Shown: in pieces, positions 1 to 4,555 of the stretch | Numbering within the stretch: position 1 is the stretch's first letter | Layout: every line of letters begins with the position of its first letter | Origin: Candidatus Peribacterales bacterium | Lineage (GTDB): Bacteria; Patescibacteriota; Gracilibacteria; Peribacterales; Peribacteraceae | DNA length: 5,635 nt | Reading direction: 5' to 3' | NCBI GenBank assembly: GCA_020059985.1 | Contig: JAGVCI010000063.1 | Span: 1 to 5,635 of the forward strand | Notes under the pieces: generated by a model | Database searches by the model: none | What the model saw: only the letters and a program-made list of their open reading frames with translations | What the model was told of the DNA's origin: nothing | Translations under genes and position numbers: made by a program

Positions 1-4
1 GTAC

Positions 5-349
5 ATGGATACTCTCTCTTCACCACTGGCCGCATACTGCTCTCACGGCAATAGCTACAGGCGCTTCCAGACGACCGAAGGCACCGTCACGACCGATGTC
101 GAGTATCTGCTCACTCAGTTCGGTGCTCCGCTCGCAGTTCGCATGCGTATACAGACGCTCCTTGCATCTCCCGAGAAGCATTACCCGTCAGGGTTTCGCT
201 TTGAGTCCTCAAACGATCATCATGATCCTGAGCGTACGGTGGTCTACGCGTGCCTTCCGATCGAGGCGGTGGATGGAAAACTCAAAACTGTAGAGGAAGG
301 GGAGGATCCAAAAGAAAAAAGCAAAGGTGCGTGGCGCCGCTCTGCGTAG
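5..349 (+). CDS. Hypothetical protein, 114 aa, possibly 5'-truncated by the window edge
   Basis: An open frame runs from an ATG four bases inside the window to a TAG at 347-349. I do not recognise the family and propose no function. The protein looks soluble: no signal peptide or membrane segment is visible, the middle is mixed polar and hydrophobic (around VEYLLTQFGAPLAVRMRIQT, residues 32-51), and the C-terminus is highly charged, an acidic stretch (EEGEDPKEK) followed by a basic end (WRRSA). The upstream sequence is missing, so neither a ribosome binding site nor an upstream in-frame start can be judged and the true start may lie outside. It is co-directional with the small genes downstream but separated from them by about 120 nt, so it need not share their transcript. 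Its stop codon sits in the loop of a perfect hairpin. Coding status rests on length, direction and context only. Confidence 0.55.
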   Translation: MDTLSSPLAAYCSHGNSYRRFQTTEGTVTTDVEYLLTQFGAPLAVRMRIQTLLASPEKHYPSGFRFESSNDHHDPERTVVYACLPIEAVDGKLKTVEEGEDPKEKSKGAWRRSA

Positions 350-358
350 AGCAGAGCG
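338..358 (+). other. Perfect 8-bp hairpin with the upstream gene's stop codon in its loop
   Basis: CGCTCTGC (338-345) and GCAGAGCG (351-358) are exact reverse complements around the 5-nt loop GTAGA. The loop contains the TAG stop of the 114-aa gene (347-349). No T-run follows, so it is not a standard intrinsic terminator. It could be an mRNA 3'-end stabiliser, a processing site or chance. The rest of the gap to 469 shows no clear gene or convincing promoter. Confidence 0.45.
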
Positions 359-456
359 CGTTGAGGATCACATTGGTCAGTAACCCGCTCTGTTCTTGTT
401 GAATAGGGCTGTGTTCCACGTGAGCACATCGAAACTGGATCTTTCATATCTTTGTT

Positions 457-463
457 GAGGAGG
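457..463 (+). promoter_or_regulatory. Strong Shine-Dalgarno (GAGGAGG) fixing the start at 470
   Basis: GAGGAGG lies 6 nt before the ATG at 470. It lies inside the longer open frame that begins with TTG at 452, so it decides in favour of the internal ATG as the real start. Confidence 0.8.
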
Positions 464-469
464 CTTTCG

Positions 470-802
470 ATGAATATCGATGCTATGTTCAATGCACTCA
501 GGGCACTATTCCGTGCTACCGAGCTCAGTGAGAAGGAACTGGATCGAGGAGTAGGGATGCTCCGTCACCCGCTTACGGGTCTCGCCCTTACCGATTACTA
601 CTTTGATCGCAGCACCGGTGAACTCATTCACCGACTATCGAAGGAGCGTGCTCCCAAGATCAGTGCTGGTCAGAAGAAGCGGAAGGGGCAGACCAACTGC
701 GCCTGGTGGACGCACGATCCGTTCACGGGTCGACTTCTTCGCCCCCATCCTGAACAGGAAATGTATCGCACTGTTCTCTGTGGTGGATGGGCACTCGATT
801 AG
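470..802 (+). CDS. Hypothetical protein, 110 aa, with three short T-G turn motifs
   Basis: I chose the ATG at 470 because a near-perfect GAGGAGG precedes it at 6 nt; the frame opens earlier at a TTG at 452. The family is not recognised. The N-terminus (residues 1-30) looks helical and amphipathic. It is followed by three similar short segments: HPLTGLAL (33-40), DRSTGELI (46-53) and DPFTGRLL (83-90). Each has a T-G turn followed by hydrophobics, suggesting small beta-hairpins. A basic linker (KKRKG, 69-73) separates the second and third. Two Trp (79-80) and Cys77 and Cys104 are present, but there is no CxxC pair, so no zinc site is claimed. No signal peptide or membrane span is visible. The next gene starts 13 nt after the stop with its own Shine-Dalgarno, so this is probably the first gene of a three-gene operon. 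Function unknown. Confidence 0.75.
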   Translation: MNIDAMFNALRALFRATELSEKELDRGVGMLRHPLTGLALTDYYFDRSTGELIHRLSKERAPKISAGQKKRKGQTNCAWWTHDPFTGRLLRPHPEQEMYRTVLCGGWALD

Positions 803-809
803 AAAGGAG
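803..809 (+). promoter_or_regulatory. Shine-Dalgarno (AAAGGAG) for the 28-aa microprotein
   Basis: AAAGGAG starts directly after the TAG stop at 800-802 and ends 6 nt before the ATG at 816. Its strength and spacing are the main evidence that the very short frame is translated. Confidence 0.75.
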
Positions 810-815
810 CAACCG

Positions 816-902
816 ATGTATCGTCTCTTGATTGGGGCGCTCCTCGTGGTCGCTCTGCTCTACGCAGCATTCCAGATTTTTTTCATTCTCTCCTTTCTGT
901 GA
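816..902 (+). CDS. 28-aa single-span hydrophobic membrane microprotein
   Basis: ATG at 816 to TGA at 900-902. After MYR the chain is almost entirely hydrophobic (LLIGALLVVALLYAAFQIFF, residues 4-23, then ILSFL), enough for one transmembrane helix. Arg3 is the only charged side chain, which by the positive-inside rule would keep the N-terminus in the cytoplasm. There is no cleavage site. Translation is supported by AAAGGAG at 6 nt and by tight packing: 13 nt after the previous stop and 7 nt before the next start, whose ribosome binding site overlaps this gene's stop. I do not recognise a family. It might be a small subunit or anchor for the neighbouring soluble proteins. A hydrophobic type I toxin is an alternative, but no antisense RNA gene is evident and the operon position argues against it. 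Confidence 0.65.
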   Translation: MYRLLIGALLVVALLYAAFQIFFILSFL

Positions 903-904
903 GG
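901..904 (+). promoter_or_regulatory. GAGG ribosome binding site overlapping the upstream stop
   Basis: GAGG overlaps the TGA at 900-902 and lies 5 nt before the ATG at 910, which suggests translational coupling. It favours 910 over the in-frame ATG at 832, which lies inside the microprotein gene and has no ribosome binding site. Confidence 0.65.
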
Positions 905-909
905 TTCCG

Positions 910-1086
910 ATGTTCAGTCCTGAAAAGAATTCTGCCGAGCGTGGCAGAGCAACTCTCCGTGTCATGCTGCTCACGCGTCTCGAGCTCATGGAACGCGATA
1001 TGTGCGAGGCACTCCCCAAAGAAGTAGAACCAAAGATCCGTGCACTGTTCGTTGATCTTCGACAGATGATCAACGATGCACTCTAA
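910..1086 (+). CDS. Hypothetical small helical protein, 58 aa
   Basis: ATG at 910 with GAGG at 5 nt, ending in TAA at 1084-1086. The frame stays open upstream to an ATG at 832, but that start overlaps the 28-aa gene and lacks a ribosome binding site. The product is charged and probably all-helical: a basic N-terminus (ERGRATLRV) followed by leucine- and methionine-rich amphipathic segments (LLTRLELMERDM; RALFVDLRQMINDAL), as in small coiled-coil or helical-bundle adaptors. There is no membrane span, signal peptide or catalytic motif, and I do not recognise the family. It is the last gene before a strong terminator and shares spacing and ribosome binding style with the two genes before it, so the three are likely made together from one mRNA. 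Confidence 0.7.
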   Translation: MFSPEKNSAERGRATLRVMLLTRLELMERDMCEALPKEVEPKIRALFVDLRQMINDAL

Positions 1087-1106
1087 AAGAGGTTCTGCGA
1101 CTCCGT

Positions 1107-1148
1107 AGCCCTTCCCTTGCCTTGTGCGGGGAGGGGCTTTTTCTTTCT
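1107..1148 (+). terminator. Intrinsic terminator of the small-gene operon
   Basis: AGCCCTTCCC (1107-1116) pairs over 10 bp, with one G-U, with GGGAGGGGCT (1129-1138) around a 12-nt loop. The T-rich run TTTTTCTTTCT follows. It sits about 20 nt after the stop of the 58-aa gene and separates that operon from pnp. Confidence 0.9.
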
Positions 1149-1175
1149 ATTCCGCTTCGTCTACTTCAGTTGACG

Positions 1176-1184
1176 TGGTAGGAT
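1176..1184 (+). promoter_or_regulatory. Weak extended -10 candidate upstream of pnp
   Basis: TGGTAGGAT fits an extended -10 (TG-n-TAGGAT, 4 of 6 matches to TATAAT). No good -35 is present at the right distance; a TTGACG lies only a few bases upstream, too close to serve. If used, the pnp leader would be about 155 nt. The rest of 1149-1346 holds only a small CACTG-GAGC-CAGTG hairpin (1232-1245) and a pyrimidine-rich stretch directly before the start. Confidence 0.25.
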
Positions 1185-1346
1185 GTCCGCAGTTCCTTCC
1201 CTCCGCCGAGACCTACTTTGTGCCGGGTTTACACTGGAGCCAGTGCCACTTTGTCCTTCGGGATGGAGTGTCGCTTTCTCCCGCGTGAATCCTCACCACA
1301 GAGTTCCTCGTCGAAGGAAGAGCGTTATCTCTTTCCTTCTTCTTTC

Positions 1347-3593
1347 ATGTCTAAATCTTCCGGTGCGCTCTCTGCGCAAAAAGAATATACCCTGATGCTC
1401 GGGGATGAATCTCTTATTGTGCGCATGGGCGCAATCGCACGTCAGGCCAACGCCTCTGTGCTCTGCCAAATGGGCGACACGGTGACGCTTGGAAACTTCA
1501 CCGTGAGCGACAAGCCGCGTGATGGTGTCGACTTCCTGCCTCTGCAGGTCGTCTACCAAGAGAAGTACTACGCCGGCGGCAAGATCGCGGGCAGTCGCTT
1601 CCGCAAGCGCGAGGGTCGTCCGAGTGACGACTACGTGCTTCTCGCTCGTGTCATCGATCGCGGACTCCGCCCGATGTTCCCGAAGCACCTGCGAAATGAC
1701 CTCCAGGTCTTCTGCACGGTCTTAAGCTACGACTTCGAACATGAACATGACATTGTATCGGCAAACGCAGCCAACCTCGCGGTTGTGCTCTCCGATTGTC
1801 CGGCAGAAGGTCCGCTCGGCACCGTCCGTGTGGGCTTAATCGGTGGTGAATTGGTCCTCAACCCGTCCCGCGAAGCGCGCACGAAGAGCGATCTCGATAT
1901 GTTCGTGACCGCATCGCTCGATCGCGTCGTGATGATCGAGGCGGGAGCCAATCAAGTTCCTGAAGAAGAGATCCTCCGCGCCATCGAGTTCGGCAAGAAG
2001 TGGGCACAGAAGATCGCGAAGTTCTTTGCCGACATCCAGAAGGAGATCGGACGCGAGAAATTCGAAGTCGAAGCCCCGTTCACGCACGACGAGGCATACA
2101 AGTTCCTCAAAGACTGGGCGCTCAAGACGGTGAACAAAGCGATCAAGGATGATCTCGGAAAGAAAGAGCGCCGGATGATCTTTAACGAGTTCATCAGCGG
2201 TGCCGCAGAGAAACTCGAGGAGAAATATGGTCCTGCCGGTGAGAACGAAGATCTCATCAAGCTCTACGCCAACGCCGCAGCGCTCATGGATAAAGTGATC
2301 AAGGGCGAAGTACGCAGACTCATCCTGGAAGAGGGCACTCGTATGAGCAGCCGCAAAGTGGATGAGATCCGCAAGCTCTCCGCCATGGTCGATATCCTCC
2401 CGAATCGTGTCCACGGTTCCGCGCTCTTCCAACGTGGAGAGACGCAGGGACTCACGACGTGCACGCTCGGTTCCCCAGGCGACAAGCAGCTCGTCGAGGG
2501 CATGGAGGGTGAACACAACCTCCGCTACATGCACCACTACAACTTCCCGCCGTTCTCCGTCGGTGAGACGAGCAATCGTCTCGCGACCGGAAACCGCGAA
2601 ATCGGTCACGGCAACCTCGCACAGCGAGGTCTCGAGCCGGTGCTCCCGAAGGAGGAAGACTTCCCGTACACGATTCGCACAGTGACCGAGATTTTGGAGA
2701 GTAACGGTTCCTCCTCTATGGCAGCTACCTGCGGATCCACACTCGCGCTCATGGCGGCGGGTGTACCGATCAGCGCGCCGGTCTCCGGTATCGCCCTCGG
2801 GCTCGTGTCTAACGAAGAGAAAGATCAGTACGTCATCCTCTCGGATCTCCAGGATGAAGAAGACTTCGGTGGAGACATGGACTTCAAACTCACGGGCACC
2901 GCGAAAGGCGTGACGGCGATCCAGATGGATATCAAGATCAAGGGTCTCCCGGATCACGTCTTCAAAGAAGCGCTCGAGCGCTCGAAAGTCGGTCGCGCAC
3001 ACATTCTGAAAGCGATGCTCGCAGCGATTCCGGAACCTCGCAAAGAGATGAGTCCGTACGCACCGCGCATCGAGACCATCGTCATCAACCCGGATGACAT
3101 CCGCCTCGTCATCGGTAAGGGCGGAGAGACGATTCAGAAGATCACGGGTGAACTGAATGTCGAGATCGACATCGAAGATAGTGGCTTAGTCTTTGTCACG
3201 GCGACGAATGGTGAGTCTATGGAGAAAGCGAAAGAGTGGATCCAGGGAATCGTGGCGAAGCCCGAGATCGGCAAAGTCTACAAGGCCAAAATCGTTCGCA
3301 TTATCGACGGTGTCGGAGCTATCGCAGAGTTCCTGCGCGGCAAAGACGGCATGATCCACATCTCCGAGCTGCAGTGGCAGCGCACCGAGAAGGTGGAGGA
3401 CGTCGTGAAGCTCGGCGACGAAGTAGAAGTGAAGGTCGTTGAGTACGACGCAGTCGAAGGCCGCACACGTCTCTCCCTCAAGCAGATGACGCCGCGCCCC
3501 GAGGGCATGCCGCCTGAGCGTCCGCGCACGCCGTTCCGCGGAGGACCGGGTGGAGCACGACCAGGAGGAGGTAGACCGCCGATGCGGAGATAG
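1347..3593 (+). CDS. pnp: Polyribonucleotide nucleotidyltransferase (PNPase), 748 aa
   Basis: PNPase is a trimeric, phosphate-dependent 3'-5' exoribonuclease that releases nucleoside diphosphates and can also add 3' tails; it works in cytoplasmic mRNA decay. Order seen: first RNase PH domain (about 14-145, with FRKREGRPSD at 85-94 and IDRGLRPMFP at 103-112), helical linker (about 240-330), second RNase PH domain (about 345-560), KH domain (about 575-630, GxxG loop as GKGG at 590-593), S1 domain (about 640-712) and an Arg/Gly/Pro-rich tail (about 715-748). The active core keeps LFQRGETQ (360-367), HHYNFPPFSVGE (396-407), EIGHGNLAQR (418-427), SNGSSSMA (452-459) and the metal-binding aspartates D506 and D512 in DFGGDMDFK. 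Total length is close to the usual 700 or so. ATG 1347 was chosen because homology begins just after it; the frame extends to TTG 1218 and ATG 1263, but those additions look unlike PNPase. No Shine-Dalgarno is visible. rpsO, the common upstream neighbour, is absent. Identity is certain; only the start is open. Confidence 0.97.
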   Translation: MSKSSGALSAQKEYTLMLGDESLIVRMGAIARQANASVLCQMGDTVTLGNFTVSDKPRDGVDFLPLQVVYQEKYYAGGKIAGSRFRKREGRPSDDYVLLARVIDRGLRPMFPKHLRNDLQVFCTVLSYDFEHEHDIVSANAANLAVVLSDCPAEGPLGTVRVGLIGGELVLNPSREARTKSDLDMFVTASLDRVVMIEAGANQVPEEEILRAIEFGKKWAQKIAKFFADIQKEIGREKFEVEAPFTHDEAYKFLKDWALKTVNKAIKDDLGKKERRMIFNEFISGAAEKLEEKYGPAGENEDLIKLYANAAALMDKVIKGEVRRLILEEGTRMSSRKVDEIRKLSAMVDILPNRVHGSALFQRGETQGLTTCTLGSPGDKQLVEGMEGEHNLRYMHHYNFPPFSVGETSNRLATGNREIGHGNLAQRGLEPVLPKEEDFPYTIRTVTEILESNGSSSMAATCGSTLALMAAGVPISAPVSGIALGLVSNEEKDQYVILSDLQDEEDFGGDMDFKLTGTAKGVTAIQMDIKIKGLPDHVFKEALERSKVGRAHILKAMLAAIPEPRKEMSPYAPRIETIVINPDDIRLVIGKGGETIQKITGELNVEIDIEDSGLVFVTATNGESMEKAKEWIQGIVAKPEIGKVYKAKIVRIIDGVGAIAEFLRGKDGMIHISELQWQRTEKVEDVVKLGDEVEVKVVEYDAVEGRTRLSLKQMTPRPEGMPPERPRTPFRGGPGGARPGGGRPPMRR

Positions 3594-3608
3594 GAATACG
3601 AAAAATCT

Positions 3609-3643
3609 AAGGCGCCCGTAGAATCACTCTCAGGCGCTTTTTT
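3609..3643 (+). terminator. Intrinsic terminator of pnp
   Basis: AAGGCGCC (3609-3616) pairs over 8 bp, with one G-U, with GGCGCTTT (3633-3640). The run TTTTTT covers 3638-3643. It lies 15 nt after the pnp stop. Read on the minus strand the stem is weaker (an A-C mismatch) and followed by TTAGATTTTT, so it may also end the converging transcript. Confidence 0.85.
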
Positions 3644-3812
3644 AGCGACTGGATCGAAGAACGTTTTTCCCGAGGACGTAGAAAATTCCTACGACTGCCG
3701 CGAGAGAAATTGCAGGGACGATCAGTCCGCTATTCGCTTCTATGCTGTACCCGATCTCTCCGAATGTCGGAGTCCCAAGGTCTGGCACGGGTCCCAAGGG
3801 TCCGGTTTCCAT
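3642..3812 (-). CDS. 56-aa single-span membrane protein, downstream partner of the 176-aa gene
   Basis: Reading right to left, the ATG is at 3812-3810 and the TAA at 3644-3642. The start follows the stop of the 176-aa gene by only 2 nt, so it is probably translated by coupling or reinitiation; no separate Shine-Dalgarno is seen. The N-terminal half is rich in Gly and Pro (METGPLGPVPDLGTPTFGE) and lacks basic residues. A hydrophobic segment of about 19 residues follows (LIVPAISLAAVVGIFYVLG, 30-48), then a basic tail (KNVLRSSR). Charge distribution predicts N-terminus outside and C-terminus inside, with no cleaved signal. I do not recognise a family. The stop codon lies in the T-run of the pnp terminator, so the converging genes abut with almost no space. 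It could be a chance frame, but the membrane profile and coupling make a real gene likely. Confidence 0.6.
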   Translation of the reverse strand: METGPLGPVPDLGTPTFGEIGYSIEANSGLIVPAISLAAVVGIFYVLGKNVLRSSR

Positions 3813-3814
3813 GA

Positions 3815-4345
3815 TTAGTTAGCGTTATTACGAATGAGTCGCAGTATGTCGTTTCCCGTCTTGAACACGACCGCATGAATGTTGTCGGCAACGTAGGTCA
3901 GCGCATCAAAGGGATTCTCTACATCTTTGTAGCTCTTGAGCGCACGAGTGATGTTGTACTTTCCAGGCTCACTCTGGGACTTCGTCCCCATCGCTCCGCG
4001 AAATCCGTCTGCGATCGCACTCGGGACAATGTCCAACACGTCCAATACACCTTCCCCGATCCGCGCGGCACCAGAGAGACGTTTTCCTTTGGTGAAGAGA
4101 AGGTCTCGTGTACCTCCCAAAACATCTCCGACTGCACCGATTGTGCTTTCGCCCGTCCGTCGCAACCCACCTAAAGGCTCTAAATATTCACTGCTTTGGT
4201 AGTAGGCCAAACGCCCCTCTTTTACCGTCCCTATCCGTGGAAATCTTTGAATCATGGAGCGTTGAGATTCTACAATGATTGACGGAGGGGCGTCCACATT
4301 CTTACGGAGTTTTTCTTTTGAATTCCTTGCATTTGTTTTTGGCAT
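3815..4345 (-). CDS. Hypothetical protein, 176 aa, Gly-rich amphipathic centre
   Basis: ATG at 4345-4343, TAA at 3817-3815. The N-terminus is basic and probably disordered (about 1-17). The centre (about 69-120) has regularly placed glycines and hydrophobics (GAVGDVLGGTRDLLF, GEGVLDVLDIVPSAIADGF), suggesting amphipathic helices rather than a true membrane span. The C-terminus (about 134-172) looks helical, with VENPFDALTYVADNIHAVV. No catalytic motif or signal peptide is seen and I do not recognise the family. It is the longest frame in this stretch; the + strand frames opposite are shorter and fragmentary. It is divergent from valS and followed 2 nt later by a small membrane protein, which suggests the two act together, perhaps at the membrane (inference). 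No Shine-Dalgarno precedes it, and a -10-like hexamer lies only 8 nt upstream of the ATG. Confidence 0.75.
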   Translation of the reverse strand: MPKTNARNSKEKLRKNVDAPPSIIVESQRSMIQRFPRIGTVKEGRLAYYQSSEYLEPLGGLRRTGESTIGAVGDVLGGTRDLLFTKGKRLSGAARIGEGVLDVLDIVPSAIADGFRGAMGTKSQSEPGKYNITRALKSYKDVENPFDALTYVADNIHAVVFKTGNDILRLIRNNAN

Positions 4346-4353
4346 TCTGTAGA

Positions 4354-4359
4354 AATATC
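4354..4359 (-). promoter_or_regulatory. -10-like hexamer just upstream of the 176-aa gene
   Basis: On the minus strand GATATT (4359 to 4354, 4 of 6 to TATAAT) lies 8 nt before the ATG at 4345. If real, transcription would begin at or next to the start codon, giving a leaderless mRNA. The -35 region is poor, so this is tentative. Confidence 0.25.
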
Positions 4360-4364
4360 CGGCT

Positions 4365-4379
4365 TTCCAACCTTTGGAA
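4365..4379. repeat. Inverted repeat TTCCAA-CCT-TTGGAA
   Basis: A perfect 6-bp inverted repeat with 3-nt spacer lies 20-35 nt upstream of the 176-aa gene, where a regulator could overlap its promoter. It could also be a small hairpin in RNA from either strand. No regulator gene is present to match it. Confidence 0.35.
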
Positions 4380-4404
4380 GGAACTTGCTCTTTCTCCCAA
4401 TCAT

Positions 4405-4431
4405 AAAGGCCGCCGCAAGGCGGTCTTTTTT
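4405..4431 (+). terminator. Intrinsic terminator with GCAA tetraloop
   Basis: AAAGGCCGCC (4405-4414) pairs over 10 bp, with one G-U, with GGCGGTCTTT (4419-4428) around the GNRA loop GCAA; TTTTTT spans 4426-4431. It is a textbook intrinsic terminator for the + strand, yet no + strand gene lies upstream after the pnp terminator. It may end an unseen leader or antisense RNA, catch read-through, or attenuate valS. Confidence 0.85.
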
Positions 4432-4455
4432 ATAGGGGAAACCTTCGTGCCTTTA

Positions 4456-4494
4456 AAAAATGGGAGCAGGTTTCCGTACCTGCGAACCATTTTT
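4456..4494. other. Long two-part hairpin in the valS upstream region
   Basis: AAAAATGG (4456-4463) pairs with CCATTTTT (4487-4494), and after a small internal loop GCAGGT (4466-4471) pairs with ACCTGC (4478-4483), closing a 6-nt loop. With A-runs on one side and T-runs on the other it could act in either direction as a bidirectional terminator or be a structured leader element. The T-run lies inside the stem rather than after it, so termination is less sure than at 4405-4431. Confidence 0.6.
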
Positions 4495-4496
4495 AC

Positions 4497-4519
4497 AAAC
4501 CATATTCGATTGGTTTTTT
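4497..4519 (+). terminator. Weak terminator-like hairpin before valS
   Basis: AAACCA (4497-4502) pairs with TGGTTT (4511-4516) around an 8-nt loop, and the T-run continues to 4519. The stem is short and AT-rich. TTGGTT (4510-4515) could instead pair with AACCGA (4523-4528), and TGGTT could pair with the earlier AACCA copy at 4485-4489, so competing folds are possible. Confidence 0.35.
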
Positions 4520-4541
4520 CTCAACCGAGCGCCTTCTGCTG

Positions 4542-4547
4542 TAGACT
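4542..4547 (+). promoter_or_regulatory. -10-like hexamer just upstream of valS
   Basis: TAGACT (4 of 6 to TATAAT) lies 8 nt before the valS ATG, and no Shine-Dalgarno is present. This would fit a leaderless transcript, but no good -35 is seen and the match is weak. If used, the upstream hairpins would not be in the valS mRNA. Confidence 0.25.
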
Positions 4548-4555
4548 TTCAGCCA

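Noticed and set aside
723..1073. A 116-codon minus-strand frame across the small-gene operon
   Set aside because: It overlaps three + strand genes that have ribosome binding sites and a shared terminator; no start signal of its own was seen.
1218..1346. Longer pnp starting at TTG 1218 or ATG 1263
   Set aside because: No ribosome binding site, and the added residues are Ser-rich and unlike the PNPase N-terminus; homology starts shortly after ATG 1347.
1836..3002. A 388-codon open frame on the minus strand inside pnp
   Set aside because: It lies wholly opposite well-conserved PNPase coding sequence and its product is a biased Asp/Glu/Arg/His/Leu mixture typical of antisense shadow frames.
3772..3799. 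Direct 9-bp repeat GTCCCAAGG, two copies 19 bp apart
   Set aside because: It falls within the 56-aa gene and reflects repeated Leu-Gly codons; too short and too few copies for an att site or repeat array.
3875..4202. Two + strand frames of 88-99 codons opposite the 176-aa gene
   Set aside because: Both are shorter than the minus frame, lack start signals, and the minus frame is supported by its coupling to the 56-aa gene.
4460..4555. valS starting 32 codons earlier at ATG 4460
   Set aside because: The added residues do not resemble ValRS, the ATG is inside a hairpin stem and there is no ribosome binding site; ATG 4556 fits the family start.
4346..4555. T-box riboswitch or tRNA gene before valS
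   Set aside because: No T-box consensus or cloverleaf could be found; the hairpins do not fit either.
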